From an uncultured Treponema sp. (GTDB taxonomy: Bacteria; Spirochaetota; Spirochaetia; Treponematales; Treponemataceae): DNA of 16,789 nt. Where the stretch lies: NCBI GenBank assembly GCA_937891125.1, contig CALAEZ010000034.1, positions 1 to 16,789 on the forward strand, in the 5' to 3' direction. The notes below the pieces were generated by a model. It was not told the DNA's origin. It saw only the letters and a list, made by a program, of their open reading frames with translations, and searched no databases. The position numbers and the translations under genes were made by a program. Positions 1 through 8,688 of the stretch are shown one piece after another (the first letter of the stretch is position 1; every line of letters starts with the position of its first letter).

Positions 1-797
1 CTGACAGCGACAGGCTAGCGCCGGCGGCACACGCAGAGCTGGCGGCGACGCCTGCTGCGGCATCCGGCGCAGCTGCTGCAATAGCCAGCGCGGCGTCTGT
101 TGGTGCAAGCGCTGGCGATACCACGCACACCGCGCATACCGCGCCTGCTTCCGCCCGCCGGGAAGCGCTCATACACTACACGGTGGCGTTCATCGGCGGC
201 TTTTTAGGCGTATTTCCTGTTGTAAGCGCCGCACAGGCATTCGGCTCCGCACAGACGATGAATCTTATAGACAGCATAGTGCTCGCTATCGGCTGCGACT
301 GGCAGACCATGCTCTGGCACGTAGGCGGCGCCGCTCTGTATGCGCTTGCCGTCATTCTTGCCACCGTGCTGCAGCGGAGAACAAGGCTTGACGTGCGCAA
401 AGTAGCTCTTGCCGTGGACGCGGCGGCGGCTTTCGTCATGTGGCGCTTACCGGCGGCAGCGCAAAAAATGGCGCATTTCCCGCTCATACTCTATCTGTAC
501 CCGACTTTTTTTGCGATGCCGTTTCAGTGGTGCGCGTTCAAGGGCGCATACGGCTTTACCAGCTCCACGATTTTTTCTTCCAACAATTTCCGCCAGTTGT
601 TCAGCGCGCTTACCGAAGTCTGCATGAACGGCGACAAAGGCTTTTCGCTCAAAGCACGCTTTTTCGGCTGCACGCTGCTTGCCTTTCACGCGGGTGTCGC
701 GCTTTCCTGCTTGCTTTTGCGCTCGCTCGGCAGCGCGGGCATACTGCCAGCCCTCGTGCCGATTGCGGTCGCCGCCACGCTGATAGTGCGCGTATGA
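1..797 (+). CDS. DUF1275/YoaK-like integral membrane protein, 5' end outside window
   Basis: The frame is open from base 3 to the TGA at 795-797. Positions 3-182 hold no ATG, GTG or TTG in frame, so the gene probably begins before the window; GTG 183 is the first in-window candidate but would cut into the first hydrophobic segment. The first ~55 residues are Ala-rich and low complexity. After them come hydrophobic segments beginning IGGFLGVFPVV, then a region (AFGSAQTMNLIDSIVLAIG) resembling the conserved AQTGN part of DUF1275. A second similar element (YGFTSSTIFSSNNFRQLF) sits where DUF1275 proteins have their repeated TGN motif. This is a family of multi-pass inner-membrane proteins without an established biochemical role. 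The family call rests on motif resemblance by eye. The Ala-rich extension is atypical. Confidence 0.6.
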   Translation, partial: DSDRLAPAAHAELAATPAAASGAAAAIASAASVGASAGDTTHTAHTAPASARREALIHYTVAFIGGFLGVFPVVSAAQAFGSAQTMNLIDSIVLAIGCDWQTMLWHVGGAALYALAVILATVLQRRTRLDVRKVALAVDAAAAFVMWRLPAAAQKMAHFPLILYLYPTFFAMPFQWCAFKGAYGFTSSTIFSSNNFRQLFSALTEVCMNGDKGFSLKARFFGCTLLAFHAGVALSCLLLRSLGSAGILPALVPIAVAATLIVRV

Positions 798-902
798 CCT
801 GCATTGCGCCTGTTTTGTATCTCCAGCGCACAAAAGTTTGCAAAATATAACAAATATTTAATCATTTTAAACAGTTTTCAATTTCGCTAAAGGGTTCTGC
901 AT

Positions 903-908
903 TATAAT
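903..908 (+). promoter_or_regulatory. possible -10 box for the InlB-repeat lipoprotein operon
   Basis: TATAAT lies 32 bases upstream of the ATG at 940, in an AT-rich stretch. I find no convincing -35 hexamer 16-18 bases upstream, so the site depends on the -10 match alone. The gene has a clear GGAGG Shine-Dalgarno at 926-930. The 798-939 spacer also has a weak inverted repeat (TTTTGT 813-818 / ACAAAA 830-835) with no terminator-like T run. Confidence 0.4.
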
Positions 909-939
909 TTTAATATAAAAATTATGGAGGAACAGTTTT

Positions 940-2868
940 ATGAAAAAACGGTTTTCTGTGTCTGCACTGTCACTCACACTGGCAGCAGCAGTATTCTTTG
1001 CAATCGGGTGCAGCTCTGGTGGCGGCAGTAGCAACTCTGAAGCTGAAACGTACACCATTACGTACACTTCTGCACAGGGAACGGCGCCATCAAGCGTAAC
1101 CGTAACAGACGGCACGGTGTTAGGCTCAAGCCAGCTTCCCACCCTCTATGCAGACGGCTACACGTTTGGCGGCTGGTATGCGGGCTTAACGGCAGTAACG
1201 GCAGGAAGCTACACGGTTAGCGGAAACGTAACGCTTACGGCAAGCTGGAGCGTCGTAACGTACAGCATCAGCTATACGCTAAATGACGGAAGCTGGGCAG
1301 ACGGCTACACCGCTCCTTCTAGCTACACGATTGAAAGCGAGACGGTAACGCTTCCCACCGGAACAGACATTACAAAAGACAGCTCAACCTTTAAGGGCTG
1401 GTTTACCGATTCTGCATGTTCTGGCGACGCCGTGACCGAAATCGCCTCCGGCTCGACAGGCGACGTAGCGCTGTATGCAAAATGGGCACCAACGCTCTAT
1501 GCAATTACCTATGCAAACACCGACGATGTAACGCTCGCAAGCGGCGTGCAGCTCTACACAGGCTTTACCAGCGAAGACACGGAGATTACGCTTCCAACTG
1601 CTGACGACATGACAAAGACTGGCTACACCTTCGGCGGCTGGTACACCACAAGCGATTTTTCAGGCGATGCGGTAACCACTTTAACTTCGTCTACTATACA
1701 GACGGGGGGGGTATTAACGCTCTACGCACAGTGGAATCTTAACCCCTACACCATCACCTATACCGTAAATGACGGCACCTATGCCGACGGCTACACAGCC
1801 ACAGAATCCTACACCATCGAAAGCGACACCATCACCCTTCCAACAGCAAGCGACATTACAAAAACCGGCTACACCTTTGACGGCTGGTACACCGAAAGCG
1901 ATTTTTCAGGCGACAGCGTAACTGAAATTGCCTCAGGCTCTACGGGCGACGTAGCTCTGTATGCAAAATGGACGATTATTACCTACACCATTTCGTATGA
2001 AAACCTGGACGGAGCCACCAACTCCAGTTACAACAAGACCAACTACACGGTTACCAGCAGCGCAATTACGCTTTACAGCGCAAGCAAAACGGGCTACAGC
2101 TTTAGCGGCTGGTACAGCGACAGCGACCTTACAACAAAAGTGACCTCGATTGCTTCTGGCAGCACGGGAGACGTAACGCTGTATGCAAAATGGACTCCAT
2201 ACACAAAGACGATTTATTTCTATTCCAACTACAGCACGTATTCAGGACTCAGCTATTCAGACATAAACAGCATTGATGAAAGCGTAAGCACAAACTACTA
2301 CTCTTACAGCCAGAAAATTTCGTTTGACGAGCAGACAGCGTTCACCGCAGAAAACTGGTATGCAGAAGGCTGGAGATTTACCGGCTGGAACACCAAAGCT
2401 GACGGAACGGGAACGAGCTACAGCGACGAGCAGATTCTGCTTTGGAACGCAGCGGCAGATTCTACCGTTGACAGCTCTGTTGCGCAGATTACTGAAAGCT
2501 CTCCTTCGAGCTACAGCTATCTGTATCTGTATGCGCAGTGGGAAGAAAAGGACGCGCTCATCTACACCGTGTCTGTTCCGACAGCTGATGATGACGACCT
2601 TGTGCTTAGCGCAAGCGGCACGACATTAAGCGCCTGCAAAGACGGCTTTAGCGGCACATTCTACTGGTATGTTGACGGCTCATCGTCAGCAACATACACC
2701 CAGAATGTAACGACCGCAGGAGATAAGTCTATCTTTGACTGCAAGACCTACCTTGGAAAATCGACATCAAGCCTGGGCGCACACACGGTCATGGTACAAA
2801 TCACCGACAGCGGCGTGCCTTACACGCAGACAGCGGTCGTCGTGTTATCAGAAGCAGAGGAGGACTAA
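940..2868 (+). CDS. secreted lipoprotein with six InlB-type (Listeria-Bacteroides) repeats
   Basis: The 642-aa protein has a lipoprotein signal peptide: a KKR start, a hydrophobic core and a relaxed spirochaete-type lipobox AIGC with Cys24, followed by a Ser/Gly-rich tether. Six repeats follow, each closing with an aromatic motif such as LYAKW or LYAQW, at about residues 37-103, 104-182, 183-265, 266-344, 345-418 and 419-534. Most also carry a GYTFxGWY core. This is the Flg_new/InlB B-repeat family, beta-grasp-like modules used in surface and adhesion proteins. Residues 535-642 form a separate, probably beta-sandwich, C-terminal domain that I do not recognise. The start is set by GGAGG at 926-930. 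A run of eight G at 1704-1711 lies in frame in repeat 3. The next gene follows after three bases. Adhesion or matrix binding is an inference from the family. Confidence 0.85.
   Translation: MKKRFSVSALSLTLAAAVFFAIGCSSGGGSSNSEAETYTITYTSAQGTAPSSVTVTDGTVLGSSQLPTLYADGYTFGGWYAGLTAVTAGSYTVSGNVTLTASWSVVTYSISYTLNDGSWADGYTAPSSYTIESETVTLPTGTDITKDSSTFKGWFTDSACSGDAVTEIASGSTGDVALYAKWAPTLYAITYANTDDVTLASGVQLYTGFTSEDTEITLPTADDMTKTGYTFGGWYTTSDFSGDAVTTLTSSTIQTGGVLTLYAQWNLNPYTITYTVNDGTYADGYTATESYTIESDTITLPTASDITKTGYTFDGWYTESDFSGDSVTEIASGSTGDVALYAKWTIITYTISYENLDGATNSSYNKTNYTVTSSAITLYSASKTGYSFSGWYSDSDLTTKVTSIASGSTGDVTLYAKWTPYTKTIYFYSNYSTYSGLSYSDINSIDESVSTNYYSYSQKISFDEQTAFTAENWYAEGWRFTGWNTKADGTGTSYSDEQILLWNAAADSTVDSSVAQITESSPSSYSYLYLYAQWEEKDALIYTVSVPTADDDDLVLSASGTTLSACKDGFSGTFYWYVDGSSSATYTQNVTTAGDKSIFDCKTYLGKSTSSLGAHTVMVQITDSGVPYTQTAVVVLSEAEED
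1704..1711 (+). repeat. G8 homopolymer tract inside the lipoprotein gene
   Basis: Eight consecutive G bases encode the end of Thr255 and then Gly-Gly. Losing one G makes the frame read TAT TAA immediately after the glycines. Gaining one G reaches a TAA about eleven codons later (GAA TCT TAA). Either change would truncate the 642-aa protein to about 257-268 residues. Poly-G tracts are known sites of slipped-strand variation in treponemes; whether this one varies cannot be told from a single sequence. Confidence 0.8.
2858..2863 (+). promoter_or_regulatory. Shine-Dalgarno embedded in the end of the upstream gene
   Basis: AGGAGG lies within the last codons of the six-repeat lipoprotein gene, eight bases before the ATG at 2872. 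Ribosomes finishing the first gene would be well placed to start the second, which suggests one transcript with translational coupling. Confidence 0.75.
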
Positions 2869-2871
2869 GCA

Positions 2872-5508
2872 ATGAAAAAAATGCTACATAAAACACTAGC
2901 AGTACTCGGGGCGGCGGCAGCGCTGCTGTTCGCTTCCTGTGCGGACATATCCGAAGCGGGTGCAACAGGCGACGAAACGACTGCGGTAAGCGCCGCAACA
3001 AGCGACGGCTCAACACGCCTTGTAATCTCGCTCGGCGAAACAGAAAGCGACGACAGCCGCACTATTTTGCCAAGCTACGCAAAATCAGACTTAACAGACA
3101 TTAAGCTCTACGGGCTTATTTCGACAAGCCCAAGCACGTTAAGCGCAAGCGACGACTATCTGCTTGCAAGCTGGGACAACTACGCCGCGCTTATGAAAGA
3201 CGAGGGCGTTATCCTAAACGAATACGATGTTGCAATCAGCGGCACCTGGAATTTCATGCTGACGGCAAGCTCTAACGGCGCTACCATGACGGCAACAGCC
3301 TCCAGCGTCACGATTTCTGCAAGTGCAGCCACGACGGTTGCCTTTGACCTTACCGCAAGCACATCGGTTGGTAAGGTACAGGTAGATTTTACCGACCTTG
3401 AATACCTGAGTGTTGCAGGCATCAAATATTACTGGTCTTCTTCTCTTGTCGCCGCTTCTAGTTATGTAGATTCTGCGACAGCACTCACGCTTACGACCGC
3501 AAGCGACGGCGAGACAACCGCCTGCCTTGAAAAAACAGACGTAACGGCAGGAAATTACTATCTGACGCTCTGGTTCTACGATGAAGACGGAGATCTTTTG
3601 CTGCAGCCGTGGCAGACTGCGGTTGTCGTAAAGGCAGGAGCCTTAAGCTACAAGGCGCTCAGCCCGAGCGTGCTGCTTTCTGACTATGTTAGTATGACGG
3701 TGTACACGGTTACCTACGACGCAAACGGCGGCACGGGCACAAGCTATGCACAGAGCTACTACCCGCAGTCAACGCTTGCAACGGTAAGCACCGCAAGCCT
3801 TACCGCACCTGACGGCAAAAAGTTCCGCGGCTGGAACACGAAAGCTGACGGCACAGGTACTCGCTACAGCCCAGGCGACAACCCGACGCTGAAGGCAAAC
3901 ACAACGCTGTACGCACAGTGGGCAACCTACGACAGCACAAACAGCGTATACACGCTTTCAAGCGCAGACGACTTCTGGGCGTTCTTCAGCTACAGCGAGG
4001 ACAAGGCAAGCACCTGGGGCTCTTCAAGCTATCCGGTACAGCTGACTGCCGACGTTACCGACCTTACCAGCTGGATTCCGGTAAGCTATTACGGCACGTT
4101 TGACGGAAACGCAAAATCGCTTACCTATACGGTTTCTTCATCTGCAAGCGTCACCGCGCTTTTTGCAACGCTCGGCGGCACGGTAAAAAACGTAACGCTT
4201 ACCGGACTAGAGCTTTCATCAGCAAAAGACCACGTAGCAGGCTTAGCCGCCGTCGGTTCAAGCGCAACGGTCACTGGCGTAACGCTTGCAAACAGCTCGC
4301 TTACGGCAACAGCAAGCGGCGCATACCTTGCAGGCTTACTTGCAGAAGCAAGCTCCGGTACTACGGTCAGCGGCTGCACCATTAAGGGAATGGCAAGCGC
4401 GGGCATTACGCTTACCGGCTCTAAGGCAGCTTATATCGGCGGCATTGTAGGCTATGCAAGCTACGGCACCACAACAAGCACCAACGCCGTGCAGTTTGTC
4501 ACAATTACCGGCGGCACAAGTACAAGCTATGCAACAATGGCAGGCGGCGTTGCCGGCTACTGCAAAAACACCATGATTGTAAGCCCGACTGCCGTTTACA
4601 ACACCATAACTGCCCGCTATGCAGGCGGCATTGCAGGCTATGCAGATGCAACAAGCTACGGCTCTTCTACCTACCCGATTTCTGCTGCAACCGTCACCTC
4701 AAACAGCACCTACCCGATTACCGGCTACTACGCAGGTGCGGTTGCCGGCTATAATGCCGCCTACATCAGCAACCCGGTCATTACGGCGGCGGTTGTTACG
4801 ACAGAAACGAGCGGTGCATACCTTGGCGGCATTGCTGGCTACAACATCGGCACGCTGTACGGAAACGGCAGCACGGCAAATGTATCGAGCGCAACGCTGA
4901 CGGGCAGCACGTATGCAACGTATGTTGGCGGTGCGGCAGGCTACAACGCAGGCACGGTAAGCGCAACGGTGGTAGACGGCACGAACACGCTTTCCGGCTC
5001 TAAGGCCTACGTCGGCGGCCTTGTCGGCTACAATGGTACGGCAACGGTGAGCAGCACCAGCTACACGGGCACGATTGCAAGCACTTGTTCTGTCGGCACG
5101 GCAGGCACCAGCATGAGCATAAGCGGTAAATATTACGGCTACGTCATTGCCAAAAACGACAGCGGCACCGTAAGCGAAGACGTAACGTGTGCGTACAGCA
5201 CAACGACAACGTATAGTAGTGTTTCTGTAAGCGGAACAAGCACCTATTACACGGTAACGCTCGCGCGCACATCAAAGCTTACGCTCACCGTTACAGATGC
5301 AAGCGGTCAGGGAAAACTTGATTTTGCCATCGCTAAGACTTCCGGCTACAGCACAAGCTCAAGCATTGTGTATTACGAAAATCTTGATGCATCTACCGCA
5401 ACGATTAGTGCAGGCTACCTTGAAGCCGGTACGTATTACATCAATATGTACGAAAACTACGCGCTAGGAAGCTGTACTGCAACAACAATTGCTTACACAG
5501 TAGATTAA
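2872..5508 (+). CDS. secreted lipoprotein with one InlB-type repeat and GLUG-like repeats
   Basis: The 878-aa protein starts with a lipoprotein signal peptide whose lipobox ends FASC at Cys23. Residues ~24-275 are an Ala/Thr/Ser-rich beta-type region that I do not recognise. One InlB-type repeat occupies about 276-349 and ends LYAQW. Its GWNTKADGTGT core closely matches repeat 6 of the upstream protein. From about 430 to 740 there are roughly nine units of ~35 residues with a GG(I/V/L)xGY core (for example YAGGIAGYA, YLGGIAGYN, YVGGLVGYN), the pattern of GLUG motifs, which tend to form stacked, solenoid-like surface domains. The last ~110 residues look like a compact beta-sandwich resembling bacterial pre-peptidase C-terminal domains. 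It sits three bases after the upstream gene, so the two are probably co-expressed. An adhesin-like role is inferred, with no catalytic motif seen. Confidence 0.83.
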   Translation: MKKMLHKTLAVLGAAAALLFASCADISEAGATGDETTAVSAATSDGSTRLVISLGETESDDSRTILPSYAKSDLTDIKLYGLISTSPSTLSASDDYLLASWDNYAALMKDEGVILNEYDVAISGTWNFMLTASSNGATMTATASSVTISASAATTVAFDLTASTSVGKVQVDFTDLEYLSVAGIKYYWSSSLVAASSYVDSATALTLTTASDGETTACLEKTDVTAGNYYLTLWFYDEDGDLLLQPWQTAVVVKAGALSYKALSPSVLLSDYVSMTVYTVTYDANGGTGTSYAQSYYPQSTLATVSTASLTAPDGKKFRGWNTKADGTGTRYSPGDNPTLKANTTLYAQWATYDSTNSVYTLSSADDFWAFFSYSEDKASTWGSSSYPVQLTADVTDLTSWIPVSYYGTFDGNAKSLTYTVSSSASVTALFATLGGTVKNVTLTGLELSSAKDHVAGLAAVGSSATVTGVTLANSSLTATASGAYLAGLLAEASSGTTVSGCTIKGMASAGITLTGSKAAYIGGIVGYASYGTTTSTNAVQFVTITGGTSTSYATMAGGVAGYCKNTMIVSPTAVYNTITARYAGGIAGYADATSYGSSTYPISAATVTSNSTYPITGYYAGAVAGYNAAYISNPVITAAVVTTETSGAYLGGIAGYNIGTLYGNGSTANVSSATLTGSTYATYVGGAAGYNAGTVSATVVDGTNTLSGSKAYVGGLVGYNGTATVSSTSYTGTIASTCSVGTAGTSMSISGKYYGYVIAKNDSGTVSEDVTCAYSTTTTYSSVSVSGTSTYYTVTLARTSKLTLTVTDASGQGKLDFAIAKTSGYSTSSSIVYYENLDASTATISAGYLEAGTYYINMYENYALGSCTATTIAYTVD

Positions 5509-5524
5509 TTTATTTCTAAAAATT

Positions 5525-5591
5525 GCCTGGCCACGCCAGGCAGGCGGCAGTCAGGTTTCGGCATCTCTGGAGAGGAGATTCCGACCTTCGG
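5525..5591. repeat. cluster of intergenic palindromes
   Basis: A perfect stem GCCTGGC (5525-5531) / GCCAGGC (5535-5541) has a 3-base loop. It is followed by an imperfect stem of 5553-5567 with 5575-5587 (one mismatch, a two-base bulge, loop TGGAGAG), and an overlapping alternative CCGACCTTCGG (5581-5591). No T run follows the first stem, so a classical intrinsic terminator is not supported. The arrangement resembles REP-like dispersed palindromic elements or an RNA-stabilising structure at the end of the operon. Whether copies exist elsewhere cannot be seen here. Confidence 0.5.
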
Positions 5592-5665
5592 CAGTATGAC
5601 AGCGCGGTTGTTGTCACCCAGAACCGTGCACTGAGTCTATTCTTCTCTAATTTCTCGCTTTCTTA

Positions 5666-5694
5666 TTGAAAACAGTCTTATGCTGTGTTACACT
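5666..5694 (+). promoter_or_regulatory. sigma70-type promoter with extended -10
   Basis: TTGAAA at 5666-5671 and TACACT at 5689-5694 are separated by exactly 17 bases, and the -10 is preceded by TG one base upstream (5686-5687). Transcription would begin near 5701, giving a leader of about 28 bases that includes the GGAGG at 5719-5723. This promoter would drive the lipoprotein and barrel genes that follow. Confidence 0.65.
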
Positions 5695-5728
5695 CCTTAA
5701 TACTCACTTAAACTTACAGGAGGCCACT

Positions 5729-8677
5729 ATGAAGATTTCTCATTGTACATACGCGGCTCTACTCTCTGCTTCGCTCCTTGTCTTTTCTTGTTGCGATTTT
5801 TCGAATCTTGCTATACCAGAAAAAGTTAGCGTAAAAGCGACAAATCAGTCGTACTCTTTTTCGGCTGGCACGGGAACAATCACCTTGTCTGACCACTTGA
5901 ATGCGACAACCTTGCTCGAAAATATCACGAGTGACGATGAAGATTCTGCACTGGCAGATTTGTCGATATACGACTACTGGCCGGGCGGCGACAGCTCTGG
6001 CGATAAGACGCAGCAATTTTTGTTTAACTATCCGGTCGCTTCCATTCCGCTTGATTTTGGCGAATATTTGGATAATCTGGATTTGCTCAGTAGCTTAAGC
6101 TCCGCACTTTCCGAAACGGTTACCGTGCCGGAACTTACAGATGTTGATTTTACCAAAGAAATTACACTTCCCGACATAAACGAAATTGTTGCAAGCAATT
6201 TTAGCCTGAGCGAAACAAAACTCAGTGTTCCCGAGCTGTCGTCAACGGCAAGCCTTGATTCCAGCGACTTTGACGGCTTTAACACGATAAACATTTCGAT
6301 TAACGCGCCTGATTTTGACACAATGGAATTTACTGCGGGCACGCTCCGCATTACGCTCGGCGCGCCTTCGACAACGCCGTCTACCGACTTTACACTTACC
6401 GCAAGCGTGCAGCTGCTGACACAGGCAGGCGTGCAAGTGGCGCAGTCTGACGAAGCCGAGCTAAAAGCAGGCGGCTCGCTTGACCTTGACATTTCCGGCT
6501 GCTCGATTGTGCCGGACATGATGCTGCGCTTTGTCGGCACCTATGGCGGCGGCTCGCTGGGCACCGTGCACACGTATGCGCTGTCGTCAAGCCTGGTCGA
6601 TATTGAGCTTTCAAAAATCACGGGCTTAACCATGACAACCGCTGAGCTTGGCTCGTATGGCGTTATCGACATCGGCACCCAGGAAATTGCGCTGAGTAGC
6701 TTAGGCACCTACTTAAAGAGTGCTACTATAAGCGAAGGCAGCCTTACGCTTTCTGGCGCACTGCCTGATAGCTGGAGCGGCATAATCTGCACCCCCGATT
6801 TGCTGGTAGAAGACGAAGATGGCGCGTCAACAAGCGGCTCGTCAGGCTTGTATATTCCAAACGACGACTTTACCGACGTCACCGCATCTGACAGCACCAG
6901 CTATCTGCTGAATAAGTACGTTGATTTAGCGGGCAAAACAATCACGCCATCGCAGACAGTTACGCTAACGGGTTCGGTATCGCTTGCGCTTGAAGACGCT
7001 ACAATCGTGCTTACAAGCACCGATGTACAAACCGTAGACCTCGCGGGCGCTGTTTCGGTAACCGAAGTCAGCTCAGCGACGGTAGACCTTGACGTGCTGT
7101 TAGAAGACAAGCTTTCGCCCGTAACAAAATCACAGTCGCTCGGTGACAGCGTGACAAGCTACGTTAAAAGCGTCGTGTTTAACCAGATTGGTGCGGTAGC
7201 TAGCATTACGACAGACCTGCCGTCAGATTCGCTCCAAATCGGCGCGACGATTACGTCTGATTTGTTTGGCATTACCGGAACAACGTTAAGCGACACCACC
7301 ACGCTGACAACCGATGAAGACGGCGACACTGCAAGCGGCACCTTAGATTTGCTCACCGATGACGACTGGAGCTGCACGATAACGCCAGAGGACGACACCG
7401 AAGCAGATTTTACCATACAGATGACGGTTGCAGGCGTAGACAGCAACGGCAACAGCACCTCTGAGATAACCGTTACCAATCTTGCGTTTGGCAAGGAATA
7501 TACCTTTAGCGTTTCACTGGAGCTGGTATACGACTGGGAAAGCATTACACTCAATACCGCTAGCGCCGTTTCGTTCAGTGGCGAGCAGCAGACCGGGCTT
7601 GACCTGCAGAGCATACTGGGCGACTACCTTGAAAATGAGCAGGGAGATTTGCTTGACCAGGTACGCTTTGGCGAAAACATGGTCGGGTATCTAACGGTGA
7701 CGCGCCCGGTGTTTACTTCGACCGAAGAGGTGACAAGCGACCCGCTTGCATCCTTTTCTGACTTGTTTAGTGCGAATGTCGCAGTGAAAACCTACAGCTC
7801 GGTAGACGGCCAGGCGGTAGAAGACGACACGGTAATCTACCTGATAGGCAGTGAAGACAGCAATGAAAGCATTTCGCTCGTAGAAACAAGCACTGATTTT
7901 GCAAGCTATGCTAACGACGACCTGCTGATAACCAAGAATCTATTTGCCGATGAGTCGAGCTACTCCGCTAAAATCTCAAACCTTGCAAGCATCTTTAACG
8001 ACCACGAAACGGACGGCGAACACACGTTGCCAGCAGACATTGCGTTCGTCTACGAAATCGGTACTGGCGCAAGCGAAGACATCACGCTGACAAAAGATCA
8101 AATCGAAGCACTAACGGCTGATGGCAGCAGCGCCGAAATCAGCGTTGATTTAAGCATTGTGTTCCCGCTTGAGCTTATCATTTTGGAATCTACCGACAGT
8201 GTCGGAAATGGGCTTGGCTACGGCATTAAGGTTGACGATTTACTTGCATTAGCAGACGTAACCTATGACGAAGACGTGGACTTGTTTAAACGCGACAGTG
8301 CCGACAGCGATATTGCAGAGCAGTTTGATAAATACGGCGAGATTGTAAAGACGATTACACTTATCTACACGATTGACAACAACACGGGGCTTACAATGAC
8401 TGGCACCATGGTGCTGATTGAAGCAGATGAAGAAAATAACGTTACTGAGCTTTCAAAGACCATAATTGCTGACGGTGAAGAACATTCAATAACGCTTACC
8501 AATGCTGAGGTCGTACGGGTGTTGAGTGCTGAAGCATATCCCATCCAGCCGCGGCTCAGTATGGTTATAGACGATGGAACAATTTCCGTTCCCCGTACGG
8601 GCTATTTTTCAGTTTCGGCAGCGGCAACGGTTGTGTTTGACGGTACGGTTACCGTATATGACAAGGATGAGGACTAA
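5729..8677 (+). CDS. large acidic lipoprotein of unknown function
   Basis: The start is the ATG at 5729, six bases after GGAGG (5719-5723). An in-frame TTG at 5666 coincides with the -35 box and is not a credible start. The protein is 982 aa. Its signal peptide ends with a lipobox VFSC at Cys21, next to a second Cys. The mature part is rich in Asp, Glu, Ser, Thr and Leu, with alternating hydrophobic/polar stretches typical of beta-sandwich domains. I see no catalytic motif, no InlB or GLUG repeats and no membrane segment after the signal. I do not recognise the family. The stop is followed by only 11 bases, including a GGAGG, before the barrel gene, so the two should form one operon and may act together at the outer membrane. 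Confidence 0.75.
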   Translation: MKISHCTYAALLSASLLVFSCCDFSNLAIPEKVSVKATNQSYSFSAGTGTITLSDHLNATTLLENITSDDEDSALADLSIYDYWPGGDSSGDKTQQFLFNYPVASIPLDFGEYLDNLDLLSSLSSALSETVTVPELTDVDFTKEITLPDINEIVASNFSLSETKLSVPELSSTASLDSSDFDGFNTINISINAPDFDTMEFTAGTLRITLGAPSTTPSTDFTLTASVQLLTQAGVQVAQSDEAELKAGGSLDLDISGCSIVPDMMLRFVGTYGGGSLGTVHTYALSSSLVDIELSKITGLTMTTAELGSYGVIDIGTQEIALSSLGTYLKSATISEGSLTLSGALPDSWSGIICTPDLLVEDEDGASTSGSSGLYIPNDDFTDVTASDSTSYLLNKYVDLAGKTITPSQTVTLTGSVSLALEDATIVLTSTDVQTVDLAGAVSVTEVSSATVDLDVLLEDKLSPVTKSQSLGDSVTSYVKSVVFNQIGAVASITTDLPSDSLQIGATITSDLFGITGTTLSDTTTLTTDEDGDTASGTLDLLTDDDWSCTITPEDDTEADFTIQMTVAGVDSNGNSTSEITVTNLAFGKEYTFSVSLELVYDWESITLNTASAVSFSGEQQTGLDLQSILGDYLENEQGDLLDQVRFGENMVGYLTVTRPVFTSTEEVTSDPLASFSDLFSANVAVKTYSSVDGQAVEDDTVIYLIGSEDSNESISLVETSTDFASYANDDLLITKNLFADESSYSAKISNLASIFNDHETDGEHTLPADIAFVYEIGTGASEDITLTKDQIEALTADGSSAEISVDLSIVFPLELIILESTDSVGNGLGYGIKVDDLLALADVTYDEDVDLFKRDSADSDIAEQFDKYGEIVKTITLIYTIDNNTGLTMTGTMVLIEADEENNVTELSKTIIADGEEHSITLTNAEVVRVLSAEAYPIQPRLSMVIDDGTISVPRTGYFSVSAAATVVFDGTVTVYDKDED

Positions 8678-8688
8678 GGAGGCGGAAC

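Noticed and set aside
2872..5508. Enrichment of AGC and GCAAGC words in the lipoprotein genes as uptake or regulatory signals
   Set aside because: The words follow from frequent Ser (AGC) and Ala (GCA) codons in Ser/Ala-rich proteins and show no preferred spacing outside codon phase.
5666..5728. TTG start 21 codons upstream for the 982-aa lipoprotein
   Set aside because: The TTG is part of the -35 hexamer, and GGAGG lies within the extra codons, correctly placed for ATG 5729.
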